The notes under the pieces were generated by a model, which did not search any database, was not told the origin of the DNA, and saw nothing but the letters and a program-made list of their open reading frames with translations. A stretch of DNA of 37,411 bases, from NCBI GenBank assembly GCA_002440665.1, contig DJUX01000016.1:33736-71146 (forward strand). Reading direction: 5' to 3'. Within the stretch, counting starts at the first letter, position 1. Each line of letters starts with the position of its first letter. This stretch comes from Dechloromonas sp. UBA6271 (GTDB lineage: Bacteria; Pseudomonadota; Gammaproteobacteria; Burkholderiales; Rhodocyclaceae). Position numbers and translations under genes: made by a program. This document shows, one piece after another, positions 1 through 9,031 of this stretch.

Positions 1-1039
1 CGTTCATGTGGCCCGGCATGCGCCCGGCCACCGGGTGGATGGCGAACTTCACCTCGACCCCGGCCTCTTCCAGAATCGAGGTCATCTCCCACACCTTGTG
101 CTGGGCATGCGCCACCGCCATGCCGTAACCCGGCACGATGATCACCTTGCTCGCGTAGCGCATCATTGCCGCCGCATCGAGTCCGGACAGTTCCTTCATC
201 GTCCCCTCGATCGCCTCGCCACCACCGCTGGCGACCATCGGCGTGAACAGGATGTTGGAAATCGGCCGGTTCATGGCCTTGGCCATCAACTGGGTCAGCA
301 GTGTGCCGGCCGCACCGACGACGATGCCGGCGATGATCAGCGCCGGGTTGCCCTGGACATAGCCCTCGAAGCCGACTGCCAGGCCGGTGAAGGCGTTGAA
401 CAGCGAAATGACCACCGGCATGTCGGCGCCGCCGATCGGCAGCGTGACGATCAGGCCGAGCAGCAGGGCGAGGGCGAAGAAGGCGTAGATCAGTTCCGGC
501 CGGGCCGGGGCCGAGACGATCATCGCCCCGCCGAGGGCGATGGCGGCGAGCGCCAGTAGCACGTTGACCACGTTCTGCGCCGGCAGGCGATGGGTCTTCT
601 TGAGCAGCCCCTGCAACTTGGCGAAGGCGACGCAGGAGCCGGTGAACGAGACCGAACCGATCAGCGCGCCGATCACCGCCAGCGTGGTCGCCACCGTCCC
701 GTGCGCCTCGCCGCGGGCGAAGGCGATGGCGGCGATCGCCGCCGCCGCCCCGCCGCCCATGCCGTTGTAGATGGCGACCATCTGCGGCATGTCGGTCATC
801 TTGACCTTCTTGCCGGAGATCCAGGCGGCCGCTGCACCGACGACGAGGGCGAGGACCATCAGCGCCAGGTTCTGCAGGCCGGGGATCAGGAAGGTGGCGG
901 CGACGGCGATCAGCATGCCGTAGCCGGCCCAGACGATGCCGCGCCGCGCGCTGGCCGGCGAACTCATGCCCTTGAGGCCGAAGATGAAGAGCAGTGCGCC
1001 GACGAACCAGGCGCCTTGAACATAAAGCGGGAGCGTCAT
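1..1039 (-). CDS. pntB: NAD(P) transhydrogenase subunit beta (partial, C-terminus beyond window)
   Basis: PntB is the beta subunit of the proton-translocating transhydrogenase of the inner membrane, which uses the proton gradient to make NADPH from NADH. About 346 codons are in the window; the 3' end lies off the left edge. The N-terminal half is a series of hydrophobic, Gly/Ala-rich segments (start MTLPLYVQGAWFVGALL) typical of the membrane domain. Downstream, the segments KAMNRPISNILF and IIVPGYGMAVAHAQ belong to the NADP-binding domain III. A good GGAGG site precedes two consecutive ATG codons; the second, at 1039, has the better spacing, while the first (1042) overlaps the pntAb stop. This is the last visible gene of pntAA-pntAb-pntB and is translationally coupled to pntAb. 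Confidence 0.95.
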   Translation of the reverse strand, partial: MTLPLYVQGAWFVGALLFIFGLKGMSSPASARRGIVWAGYGMLIAVAATFLIPGLQNLALMVLALVVGAAAAWISGKKVKMTDMPQMVAIYNGMGGGAAAAIAAIAFARGEAHGTVATTLAVIGALIGSVSFTGSCVAFAKLQGLLKKTHRLPAQNVVNVLLALAAIALGGAMIVSAPARPELIYAFFALALLLGLIVTLPIGGADMPVVISLFNAFTGLAVGFEGYVQGNPALIIAGIVVGAAGTLLTQLMAKAMNRPISNILFTPMVASGGGEAIEGTMKELSGLDAAAMMRYASKVIIVPGYGMAVAHAQHKVWEMTSILEEAGVEVKFAIHPVAGRMPGHMN

Positions 1040-1326
1040 CATGCACCCTCCTTCTTCTTGAACATGGCGAGCATGCGCTCGGTGACCACGTAACCACCCG
1101 CTGCATTGGCGGCACCGAGGGCGACGGCGAAGAAGCCGATGGCCTGTTCGAGGACGGTATCGGCCCCGCCGAGGGCGACCATGGCGCCGACGACGACGAC
1201 GCCGTGGATGAAGTTGGAGCCGGACATCAGCGGCGTGTGCAGGATGACCGGCACCTTGGCGATGATCTCGTAGCCGGTGAAGGCGGCGAGCATGAAGATG
1301 TAGAGCGCGAGCATGCCGTCCATCAT
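1039..1326 (-). CDS. pntAb: NAD(P) transhydrogenase subunit alpha 2 (membrane part)
   Basis: A small hydrophobic protein of 95 residues starting MMDGMLALYIFMLAAF. It is the separate membrane piece of the alpha subunit in organisms such as Rhodospirillum, where the E. coli-type PntA is split in two. Three hydrophobic stretches are visible (about residues 5-24, 34-56 and 60-80), followed by a basic tail with KKK. The start at 1326 overlaps the pntAA stop as ATGATGG, and its own stop overlaps the pntB start, so translation of the three genes is coupled. A longer reading frame back to 1380 exists but only adds residues overlapping pntAA. Confidence 0.93.
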   Translation of the reverse strand: MMDGMLALYIFMLAAFTGYEIIAKVPVILHTPLMSGSNFIHGVVVVGAMVALGGADTVLEQAIGFFAVALGAANAAGGYVVTERMLAMFKKKEGA

Positions 1327-2450
1327 GCGTCTCCCAGCACTTGCTTGACGGTCGGATGGACGGTGACGCCGTCCTTGCACAGCAGGGTGCCGGCGACGAC
1401 GTCGTCGTTCCAGTCAAAGACGAGTTCGCCGTCCTTTATCCATGGCGAGAGGAAGTTGTAGAGGTTCTTGGCGTAGAGCTCGGAGGCGTGGGTCGGCATG
1501 CGGGAAGGTAGATTCAAGGGACCGTGGATGTTCACGTCGTTGGCGATGACGTGTTCGCCGGGCTGGGTGAGGGCGCAGTTGCCGCCGGATTCGGCCGCCA
1601 TGTCGACGATGATGGCGCCGTATTTCATGCGCTTGATCATGTCGACCGTAATGATGATCGGGGCGCGTTTGCCAGGGATGGCGGCGGTGGTGATGACGAC
1701 ATCCGAGAGCGCGACGGCTTTGGCGAGTTTCTCGGTTTGCGCGGCTTTCTCGTCGGCGGTGAGTTCGCGGGCGTAGCCACCGGCGCCGTCGGCGGAGACG
1801 CCGGTGTCGACGAACTTGGCGCCGAGCGATTCGATTTGTTCGCGGGCGGCGGAACGGACGTCGTAGGCGTCGACCATGGCGCCGAGGCGCTTGCAGGTGG
1901 CGATGGCTTGCAGGCCGGCGACGCCGGCACCGATGACGAGGACACGCGCCGGGCGGATGGTGCCGGCGGCGGTGGTGAGCATCGGGAAGAACTTGGTGCA
2001 GCGGGCGGCGGCGATCAGGCCGCACTGGTAGCCGGCACAGGAGCCTTGCGAGGACAAGGCGTCCATGCTCTGGGCGCGTGAGATGCGCGGCAGCAGTTCC
2101 AAAGAAAAGGCGGTGATGCGCTTGGCGTTCAGGGCCGCTAATCGGGCCTGGTCTTCGAAGGGCTTCAAGAGACCGATCAGCACCGAGCCTTCGGGCAGCG
2201 CGGCAATCTCTTCCGGCGACGGCGGGGTTACGCGCAGGATCAGCTGGGCCGGGCCATAGGCTTCGGTAATGCCATTGACCATGCTGACATCGGCATAATC
2301 CGAGTCGAGGAAGTGGCTCTCCGTCCCAGCGCTCTGTTCCATGCGCAGGCTGGCCCCCAGGGCAACGAATTTCTTCGCCGTCTCGGGAACGAGGGCAACC
2401 CGGCTTTCGCCTGGCGTGCGTTCCCGGGCGACCGCAATGCTTAATGGCAT
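1323..2450 (-). CDS. pntAA: NAD(P) transhydrogenase subunit alpha 1 (NAD-binding)
   Basis: A 375-residue protein of the AlaDH/PntA family that forms the soluble NAD(H)-binding domain I of transhydrogenase. The N-terminus (PLSIAVARERTPGESRVAL) carries the family's RE..PGE.RVAL motif. A Rossmann nucleotide-binding segment, VLVIGAGVAGLQAIATCKRLGA, lies near residue 170. GAIIVDMAAESGGNC near residue 290 is another family hallmark. Length matches the split-type PntAA. A GGAG site lies about 10 bases before the ATG. It starts 65 bases after the aceK stop on the same strand and may share its transcript; functionally both adjust NADPH and isocitrate metabolism. Confidence 0.95.
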   Translation of the reverse strand: MPLSIAVARERTPGESRVALVPETAKKFVALGASLRMEQSAGTESHFLDSDYADVSMVNGITEAYGPAQLILRVTPPSPEEIAALPEGSVLIGLLKPFEDQARLAALNAKRITAFSLELLPRISRAQSMDALSSQGSCAGYQCGLIAAARCTKFFPMLTTAAGTIRPARVLVIGAGVAGLQAIATCKRLGAMVDAYDVRSAAREQIESLGAKFVDTGVSADGAGGYARELTADEKAAQTEKLAKAVALSDVVITTAAIPGKRAPIIITVDMIKRMKYGAIIVDMAAESGGNCALTQPGEHVIANDVNIHGPLNLPSRMPTHASELYAKNLYNFLSPWIKDGELVFDWNDDVVAGTLLCKDGVTVHPTVKQVLGDA

Positions 2451-2515
2451 GCTGCTTTCTCCAGTTGTTTGATCGGGATGTTATCCCGTATTTCAGTTTT
2501 TTCTAATGGTTCATG

Positions 2516-4288
2516 CTAATCCGCTGGCGGCGGATTGTTGCAGAAACGCAGCTCCTGCGGATAGGGAAAGAAGTCCTCGACGTGGCCATCGCGGATCTTT
2601 TGTTGCGAATCCTGCCAGAATTTGGGCGACAGCAGGTCGGCGTGATGCTTGTGGAAGACCTTGCGCAGGACGGGCGAGGCGAGCAGGTAGGTAGCGAATT
2701 CTTCCGGAAAGATGTCGTTCGTGGCTACCGAATACCAGACCTCGCCGGACATCTCGGTTTCGAAGTCCGGGGCCGGCGGAATCCGGCGGAAATTGCAGTC
2801 GGTCATGTACTCGATTTCGTCGTAGTCGTAGAACACGACGCGGCCGTAGCGCGTGACGCCGAAGTTCTTCCATAGCATGTCGCCCGGGAATATGTTGGCC
2901 TGCGCCATTTCGCGGATGGCGCTGCCATATTCCTTGATGGCATGTTCCAGCCCCTCGATGTTGTTGCTGCGCTCCATGCGGTCGAGGTGGATGTTGAGCG
3001 GCTCCATGCGGCGTTCGATGTAGAGGTGCTTGATGATCAACTGGTCGCCGTCGATTTCGTAGCAGTTCGGCGCGAGCTCCTCCAGTTCTTCCATCACCTC
3101 GTCGTCGAAACGGTTTAGCGGGAAGAGGACGTTGGAGAACTCCAGCGTATCGGCCATGCGGCCGACGCGGTCGACCTGCTTGACCATCATGAATTTTCGT
3201 TTGACGGTGGCGCGATCCATATTTTTGGAGGCGCCAAAGACATCCTTGATGATCTTGAAGACGTAGGGGTAGGAAGGCAGCGTGAACACCAGCATGACCA
3301 GGCCGCGAATACCGGGGGCCATGATGAATTTGTCTTCCGAGTGGTGCAGGTGATAGATGAAATCGCGGAAGAACATGGTTTTGCCCTGCTTGCCGAGGCC
3401 GAGCATGATGTAGATTTCGGAGCGCGGCTTGTTGGGCATGATGGCGCGCAGGAACTGGACGTAGCCGGAAGGCACTTCCATGTCGACCATGAAGTAGGCG
3501 CGCGACAGCGAGAAGAGCAGGCCGATCCGCCAGGCGTCGAGCAGCACGGTGTCCAGGTAGAGCTTGCCGTCATCATCATGGATTACGGGGATCGCGAACG
3601 GGTATTCCGACGCGCCGTTGATCGCCTTGCCGATAATGTAGGCGGCCTTGTTGCGGTAAAAGGGAGAGGCCAACACCTGTATCTGAAAGTTCACCTCGCG
3701 GTGCGGCATGCCTTTCAGATAGTGACGGATGGCGTGGTAGACATGATCGACGTCGCGCCCAAGATCGGCGAACGGCCGTTGCCAGCGGAAGTCCTCGACG
3801 ATGCCGCGGATTGAGCCATGCAGCCCATCGTCCTTGGCGTAATAGCTGCGGTAGGTCGGATCGATGTCGGCCTCGATGTTCTCGGTCGACACCGTCGGAC
3901 GAACGAAAATGAAATCGTTGTGGAAATAATTGCGGTGCAGGATCTTGGTGGTGACCGAGTTGAAGAAGGTCTCGGCCAGTTCCGGCTGCTTGTGGTTGAG
4001 TAGCAGCCCGATGTAGAGCAGCTTGACCTGCTGCCAGGTGGGCTGGTCGATGTTGCTGGCATCGAATTCGTTGCGCAGACGCTCGACGCACTCGTCGACG
4101 CGGTCGTCATAAAAACGGATGCGCTCGCGGACCGCCTTGTGCACGCCCAGCCAGTCGCCCTGCTCGAAACGCACCTTGGCTTCCTTGCTCGTCGCGCGGA
4201 ACAGGGTGTAGTGCTTGTTGAAGCCCTGGATCAGGGCCAGCGCGATCTGGTGGGCGTTCGTGCCGTAGAGGCCGACTGAAATCTTCAT
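2516..4288 (-). CDS. aceK: Isocitrate dehydrogenase kinase/phosphatase
   Basis: AceK phosphorylates and dephosphorylates dimeric isocitrate dehydrogenase, diverting isocitrate to the glyoxylate shunt when acetate or fatty acids are the carbon source. The protein is about 590 residues, close to the E. coli enzyme. Strongly conserved blocks are RFEQGDW near the start, APGIRGLVMLVFTLPSYPYVFK in the nucleotide-binding region, and DMLWKNFGVTRYGRVVFYDYDE, which holds the catalytic Asp, the Asn and the DYD metal-binding motif. ATG at 4288 (MKISVG) is chosen; an in-frame GTG at 4324 would add 12 residues and cannot be excluded. Its likely substrate, a dimeric IDH with the target serine, is encoded about 2.6 kb away on the other strand. 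Confidence 0.96.
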   Translation of the reverse strand: MKISVGLYGTNAHQIALALIQGFNKHYTLFRATSKEAKVRFEQGDWLGVHKAVRERIRFYDDRVDECVERLRNEFDASNIDQPTWQQVKLLYIGLLLNHKQPELAETFFNSVTTKILHRNYFHNDFIFVRPTVSTENIEADIDPTYRSYYAKDDGLHGSIRGIVEDFRWQRPFADLGRDVDHVYHAIRHYLKGMPHREVNFQIQVLASPFYRNKAAYIIGKAINGASEYPFAIPVIHDDDGKLYLDTVLLDAWRIGLLFSLSRAYFMVDMEVPSGYVQFLRAIMPNKPRSEIYIMLGLGKQGKTMFFRDFIYHLHHSEDKFIMAPGIRGLVMLVFTLPSYPYVFKIIKDVFGASKNMDRATVKRKFMMVKQVDRVGRMADTLEFSNVLFPLNRFDDEVMEELEELAPNCYEIDGDQLIIKHLYIERRMEPLNIHLDRMERSNNIEGLEHAIKEYGSAIREMAQANIFPGDMLWKNFGVTRYGRVVFYDYDEIEYMTDCNFRRIPPAPDFETEMSGEVWYSVATNDIFPEEFATYLLASPVLRKVFHKHHADLLSPKFWQDSQQKIRDGHVEDFFPYPQELRFCNNPPPAD

Positions 4289-4488
4289 CGTGGTTGATCC
4301 GGGGTGAAGCGCAAATTTTAGCACTCGCGGCGCGAGATAAATGCCCTGGAAACTGCTGACAGGCGCTCCCCGTCGTTGACTGAGGTGGCGCCGGGAAGGA
4401 TACTCGTCAGGTTTCTGCTTGTAAGCATGGCGAAAGGGGCATGGAGTAAATTCGGCCCGCGTTTTTCAATCCAATTGGAGGGGGTAGC

Positions 4489-6726
4489 ATGGCTGCAGGA
4501 AAGTCAAAAATCATTTACACACTCACGGACGAGGCGCCGCTGCTGGCGACCTGCGCCTTTCTGCCCATCGTCCGCGCCTTTACCGCGCCGGCCGACATCG
4601 AGATCGAGAAGGCCGACATCTCCGTGTCCGCCCGTGTCCTTTCCGAATTCTCGGAATACCTGACCGATGAGCAGAAGGTTCCCAACACCCTGAGCGAGCT
4701 GGGCAAGAAGTGCCTGCTGCCGGAAACCAACATCATCAAGCTGCCGAACATCTCGGCTTCCGTTGCGCAGCTCAAGGCCTGCGTCAAGGAACTGCAGGAA
4801 AAGGGCTACGCCATCCCCGATTATCCGGAAATGGCCAATACCGACGAAGAGAAGGCGCTCAAGGCCCGCTTCGGCAAGTGTCTCGGTTCCGCCGTCAACC
4901 CGGTGCTGCGCGAAGGCAACTCCGACCGCCGCGCGCCGGGCGCCGTCAAGAATTACGCCAAGAAGCGCCCGCACTCGATGGGCGAGTGGAAACAGTGGTC
5001 GCAGACGCATTGCTCGCACATGCATCATGGTGACTTCTACCACGGCGAAAAGTCGCTGACCCTCGACAAGGCGCGTGAAGTCCGCATGGAACTGATCGCC
5101 AAGGGCGGCAAGACCACCGTTCTCAAGCCGAAGCTCTCGCTGCTCGAAGGCGAGATCATCGACTCGATGTTCATGAGCAAGAAGGCGCTGTGCGATTTCT
5201 ATGAAAAAGAACTCGAAGACTGCCGCCAAGCGGGCATCCTGTTCTCGCTGCACGTCAAGGCGACGATGATGAAGGTCTCGCACCCGATCGTCTTCGGCCA
5301 CTGCGTCAAGATCTACTACAAGGACGCCTTCGCCAAGCACGCCAAGACCTTCGACGAACTGGGCATCAACGTCAACAACGGCATGGTCGATCTCTACGAG
5401 AAAATCAAGACCCTGCCGGAATCCAAGCGCGACGAGATCGTCCGCGACCTGCATGCCTGCCAGGAACACCGTCCGCGTCTGGCCATGGTCGACTCGGCCA
5501 AGGGCATCACCAACTTCCACTCGCCGAATGACATCATCGTCGACGCCTCCATGCCGGCCATGATCCGTCAGGGCGGCAAGATGTGGGGTGCTGACGGCAA
5601 GCAGTACGACTGCAAGGCGGTCATGCCGGAATCGACCTTCGCCCGCATTTATCAGGAGATGATCAATTTCTGCAAGTGGAACGGCAACTTCGATCCGAAG
5701 ACCATGGGCACCGTCCCGAACGTCGGCCTGATGGCCCAGCAGGCCGAGGAATACGGCTCGCACGACAAGACCTTCGAGATCGCCGAAGACGGCATCGCCA
5801 ACATCGTCGATAACGCCACCGGCGAAGTGCTGCTGACGCAGAACGTCGAAGCCGGCGACATCTGGCGCATGTGCCAGGTCAAGGACGCGCCGATCCGCGA
5901 CTGGGTCAAGCTTGCCGTCACCCGCGCACGCAACTCCGGCACGCCGGCTGTCTTCTGGCTCGACCCGTACCGCCCGCACGAGAACGAACTGATCAAGAAG
6001 GTCCAGAAATATCTGAAGGATCACGACACCAGCGGCCTCGACATTCAGATCATGTCGCAGGTCCGCGCCATGCGCTTCACACTGGAACGTGTGATCCGCG
6101 GCCTCGACACCATTTCGGTGACCGGCAACATCCTGCGCGATTACCTGACCGACCTGTTCCCGATCATGGAGCTGGGCACCTCGGCCAAGATGCTGTCCAT
6201 CGTTCCGCTGATGAACGGCGGCGGCATGTACGAAACCGGTGCCGGCGGCTCGGCCCCGAAGCACGTCCAGCAGCTGACGCAGGAAAACCACCTGCGCTGG
6301 GACTCGCTCGGCGAGTTCCTGGCGCTGGCCGTGTCGCTCGAAGAGCAGGGCCTCAAGGACGGTAACAAGCGTGCCGTTCTGCTCGCCAAGACGCTGGATG
6401 CCGCCACCGGCAAGCTGCTCGACAACAACAAGTCGCCGTCGCCGAAGACCGGTGAACTGGACAACCGCGGTTCGCAGTTCTACCTCGCCATGTACTGGGC
6501 GCAGGAACTGGCTGCGCAGACCGAAGACAAGGAACTGGCTGCCAAGTTCACGACGCTGGCCAAGACCCTGTCCGACAACGAAGCGCAAATCGTTGCCGAA
6601 ATGAAGTCGGTGCAGGGCCGTCCGGTCGATATCGGTGGTTACTACAAGGCCGATGCCGAGAAGTGCAAGGCGGTCATGCGGCCGAGTCCGACGCTGAATG
6701 CTGCGCTGAAGGCGGCACGGGTCTGA
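4489..6726 (+). CDS. Monomeric NADP-dependent isocitrate dehydrogenase
   Basis: A 745-residue monomeric-type isocitrate dehydrogenase (IDH-II family, about 740 residues), converting isocitrate to 2-oxoglutarate with NADPH formation. It is unrelated in length to the 415-residue dimeric enzyme encoded next door. Family blocks include IIYTLTDEAPLLAT at the N-terminus, the SDRRAPGAVKNYAKKRPHSMG segment, GTVPNVGLMAQQAEEYGSHDKTF, and GAGGSAPKHVQQL, which lies in the substrate/NADP region. A strong GGAGG lies 6-10 bases before the ATG. The gene is divergent from aceK across a 200-base intergenic region and ends at a strong terminator. The monomeric type is not the known AceK substrate, so the cell has one phospho-controlled and one probably uncontrolled enzyme. 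Confidence 0.95.
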   Translation: MAAGKSKIIYTLTDEAPLLATCAFLPIVRAFTAPADIEIEKADISVSARVLSEFSEYLTDEQKVPNTLSELGKKCLLPETNIIKLPNISASVAQLKACVKELQEKGYAIPDYPEMANTDEEKALKARFGKCLGSAVNPVLREGNSDRRAPGAVKNYAKKRPHSMGEWKQWSQTHCSHMHHGDFYHGEKSLTLDKAREVRMELIAKGGKTTVLKPKLSLLEGEIIDSMFMSKKALCDFYEKELEDCRQAGILFSLHVKATMMKVSHPIVFGHCVKIYYKDAFAKHAKTFDELGINVNNGMVDLYEKIKTLPESKRDEIVRDLHACQEHRPRLAMVDSAKGITNFHSPNDIIVDASMPAMIRQGGKMWGADGKQYDCKAVMPESTFARIYQEMINFCKWNGNFDPKTMGTVPNVGLMAQQAEEYGSHDKTFEIAEDGIANIVDNATGEVLLTQNVEAGDIWRMCQVKDAPIRDWVKLAVTRARNSGTPAVFWLDPYRPHENELIKKVQKYLKDHDTSGLDIQIMSQVRAMRFTLERVIRGLDTISVTGNILRDYLTDLFPIMELGTSAKMLSIVPLMNGGGMYETGAGGSAPKHVQQLTQENHLRWDSLGEFLALAVSLEEQGLKDGNKRAVLLAKTLDAATGKLLDNNKSPSPKTGELDNRGSQFYLAMYWAQELAAQTEDKELAAKFTTLAKTLSDNEAQIVAEMKSVQGRPVDIGGYYKADAEKCKAVMRPSPTLNAALKAARV

Positions 6727-6792
6727 TCGGATGATCCTGAGCGGCGAACTGTGACTGCGGTTCGTCGGTAGGGGTTTGCGGTATCCGGATCG

Positions 6793-6825
6793 AAGGGGGA
6801 AATGGCTGACATTTCCCCCTTTTTT
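6793..6825 (+). terminator. Rho-independent terminator after monomeric IDH
   Basis: A perfect stem pairs GGGGGAAATG (6795-6804) with CATTTCCCCC (6810-6819). Two flanking A-T pairs extend it, the loop is 5 bases, and a run of six T follows. It lies about 65 bases after the stop of the monomeric IDH and separates it transcriptionally from the dimeric IDH. Confidence 0.9.
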
Positions 6826-6850
6826 GCTTCATAATCGGCATCGCTTTCTA

Positions 6851-6871
6851 TTGCCGGGCATGTTCCGGCAA
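6851..6871. promoter_or_regulatory. Inverted repeat upstream of dimeric icd
   Basis: TTGCCGG (6851-6857) and CCGGCAA (6865-6871) form a perfect inverted repeat with a 7-base spacer, about 70 bases before the icd start. It lacks a T-run, so an operator or 5' leader hairpin is more likely than a terminator. The binding factor is not recognisable. Confidence 0.35.
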
Positions 6872-6939
6872 AGACCCCGCGGAAAGGGGCAATTCGACGC
6901 AAAACCCAAGTCGTCCAAATTACAGCGCATGGAGTGGAT

Positions 6940-8181
6940 ATGGCATCTCACATCACGGTTCCGCAAGGCGGTCAGAAAATCGTTCCGGGGCAGCCCATCC
7001 CCAACAACCCGATCATTCCCTTCATCGAAGGCGATGGCATCGGCATCGACATCACGCCGGTCATGATCAAGGTCATCGATGCCGCCGTGGCCAAGGCTTA
7101 CGGCGGTGCCAGGAAGATTTACTGGATGGAAGTTTTCGCCGGTGAAAAATCCACCCGCCTCTACGGTCCGGACGAGTGGTTCCCGAAGGAAACCTTCGAT
7201 GCGCTGAAGGAATACTCCGTTTCCATCAAGGGCCCGATGACGACGCCGGTCGGCGGCGGCATCCGTTCGTTGAACGTGGCGCTGCGCCAGGAACTCGATC
7301 TCTACCAGTGTGTCCGCCCGGTTCAATATTTCAAGGGCGTGCCGTCACCGCTGAAACACCCGGAACTGACCAACATGGTCATCTTCCGCGAGAACACCGA
7401 AGACATCTACGCCGGCGTCGAGTGGGCTGCCGACTCCGAAGCCTGCAAGAAGGTCATCGATTTCCTGCAGAAGGAAATGGGCGTCAAGAAAATCCGCTTT
7501 CCCGAATCCTCAGGCATCGGCATCAAGCCGATTTCCGTCGAAGGCACCACTCGCCTGGTACGGGCCGCCCTCAAGTACGTCATCGCCAATGACCGCAAGT
7601 CGCTGACCATCGTGCACAAGGGCAACATCATGAAATTCACGGAAGGCCTGTTCCGTGACATTGCCTACAAAGTGGCCCAGGAAGAGTTCGGCGCCCAGAT
7701 GATCGACGGCGGCCCGTGGTGCCATTTCACCAACCCGAACACGGGGCGTGAAGTCACCGTCAAGGACTCCATCGCCGATGCCTTCCTGCAGCAGATCCTG
7801 CTCCGCCCGGCCGAATACGACGTGATCGCCACCACCAACCTGAACGGCGACTACATTTCCGACGCGCTGGCCGCCCAGGTCGGCGGCATCGGCATCGCGC
7901 CGGGCGCCAACATTTCCGACCAGTACGCCTGCTTCGAAGCCACCCATGGCACGGCGCCCAAGTACGCCGGGCTGGACAAGGTGAACCCCGGTTCGCTGAT
8001 CCTCTCGGCCGAAATGATGCTGCGCCATCTGGGTTGGATCGAGGCCGCCAATCTGGTCATCAAGTCGATGGAAGCGGCCATCGGCGACAAGCAGGTGACC
8101 TATGATTTCGCCCGACTGATGGACGGCGCCGACGAACTGTCCTGCTCCGCCTTCGGCGATGCAATGATCGCCCGCATGTGA
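6940..8181 (+). CDS. icd: Dimeric NADP-dependent isocitrate dehydrogenase
   Basis: A 413-residue homodimeric isocitrate dehydrogenase of the E. coli Icd type. Visible blocks are IPFIEGDGIGIDITP near residue 27, GIRSLNVALRQELDLY around residue 110, FRENTEDIYAGVEW, and the C-terminal ATHGTAPKYAG near residue 335. The serine of RSLNVALRQ (Ser110 here) corresponds to E. coli Ser113, the residue phosphorylated by AceK, so this copy should be the AceK-controlled one. ATG 6940 has GGAG about 8 bases upstream; an in-frame GTG two codons earlier is less likely. The gene has its own leader after the upstream terminator and ends in another terminator. Confidence 0.97.
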   Translation: MASHITVPQGGQKIVPGQPIPNNPIIPFIEGDGIGIDITPVMIKVIDAAVAKAYGGARKIYWMEVFAGEKSTRLYGPDEWFPKETFDALKEYSVSIKGPMTTPVGGGIRSLNVALRQELDLYQCVRPVQYFKGVPSPLKHPELTNMVIFRENTEDIYAGVEWAADSEACKKVIDFLQKEMGVKKIRFPESSGIGIKPISVEGTTRLVRAALKYVIANDRKSLTIVHKGNIMKFTEGLFRDIAYKVAQEEFGAQMIDGGPWCHFTNPNTGREVTVKDSIADAFLQQILLRPAEYDVIATTNLNGDYISDALAAQVGGIGIAPGANISDQYACFEATHGTAPKYAGLDKVNPGSLILSAEMMLRHLGWIEAANLVIKSMEAAIGDKQVTYDFARLMDGADELSCSAFGDAMIARM

Positions 8182-8207
8182 CGCTTGCGTGATTGTGGTT
8201 GAATGAG

Positions 8208-8232
8208 GCCCCCGTCGGGGGCTTCTTCTTTT
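8208..8232 (+). terminator. Rho-independent terminator after icd
   Basis: GCCCCC (8208-8213) and GGGGGC (8217-8222) form a tight 6-bp hairpin with a 3-base loop, followed by TTCTTCTTTT. It lies 27 bases after the icd stop. It overlaps the first possible ATG of the murI reading frame (8203), which argues that murI starts further downstream. Confidence 0.85.
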
Positions 8233-8244
8233 CCGGATGTCCAA

Positions 8245-9030
8245 TTGAACAAACAATCCATCGCCGTTTTCGATTCCGGCCTCGGCGGCCTGACGGTGTT
8301 GCGCGCCTTGCGCGGTCGACTGCCGCAGGAAGACTATTTCTATTTTGCCGATACCCGCTTCCTGCCTTACGGCGACCGGCCCGAGGCCTTCCTCAAGGAA
8401 CGCGGCGTGCTGATTGCCGAGGCGCTGGCGAAACGTGGCGCCAAGGCGCTGGTGATTGCCTGCAATACGGCGACCGCGGCGGCGGCGGAAGCGATCCGGG
8501 CGGCGACTGCGCTGCCGATCGTCGCGCTGGAGCCGGGCGTCAAGCCGGCGGCCGCCTTGAGTAAAACCGGTGTCATCGGCGTGCTGGCGACGACGCGCAC
8601 CTTGCAGAGCGAGCGTTTCCAGCGTCTGGTCGGCAACCACGCCAATCACCTGCGGGTATTGGCCCAAGCCTGCCCCGGCCTGGCCGAGGCGATCGAAACA
8701 CAGGGGCCGCACAGTCCGCAAGTGGCGGCGCTACTCGATGCGTTTGTCGCACCGCTGGCGGCGGCCGGCGCCGATGTCGTGGTGCTCGGCTGCACGCATT
8801 ATCCATGGGTGGCTGAAGCCATTGCCCGGCGCATGCCGGTCGGCGTGACGCTGCTTGATACCGGCGAGCCGGTGGCACGCCAGCTGGAGCGCCTGTTGAG
8901 CGCGACCAACCTGATCGGTGGCGGCAGCGGGCAGCTCAGGGTGGCGACCAGCGGCGCGCCGAACAAGGTGATTGCTACGGTCGACCGCCTGTGGGGGCAA
9001 CATTTGGCGGTCGAGCACTGGGAGCCCTGA
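8245..9030 (+). CDS. murI: Glutamate racemase
   Basis: MurI interconverts L- and D-glutamate, supplying D-Glu for peptidoglycan. The protein is about 261 residues from a TTG start at 8245, giving the usual short N-terminus before AVFDSGLGGL. Catalytic elements are visible: Asp10 in FDSG, the first catalytic Cys73 in ACNTAT and the second Cys183 in GCTHYP. The ATG at 8203 lies in the upstream terminator hairpin and adds a proline-rich stretch not found in the family, so it is disfavoured. The next gene begins directly after the stop, so the two are probably co-transcribed although functionally unrelated. Confidence 0.93.
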   Translation: MNKQSIAVFDSGLGGLTVLRALRGRLPQEDYFYFADTRFLPYGDRPEAFLKERGVLIAEALAKRGAKALVIACNTATAAAAEAIRAATALPIVALEPGVKPAAALSKTGVIGVLATTRTLQSERFQRLVGNHANHLRVLAQACPGLAEAIETQGPHSPQVAALLDAFVAPLAAAGADVVVLGCTHYPWVAEAIARRMPVGVTLLDTGEPVARQLERLLSATNLIGGGSGQLRVATSGAPNKVIATVDRLWGQHLAVEHWEP

Positions 9031-9031
9031 A

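Noticed and set aside
4504..6588. A 694-codon open frame on the minus strand opposite the monomeric IDH gene
   Set aside because: Shadow frame produced by high GC and strong codon bias; it has no recognisable domain, and the plus-strand frame is a clear IDH.
7510..8721. A 403-codon minus-strand frame over icd and murI
   Set aside because: Antisense shadow of two conserved enzymes, with no family resemblance.
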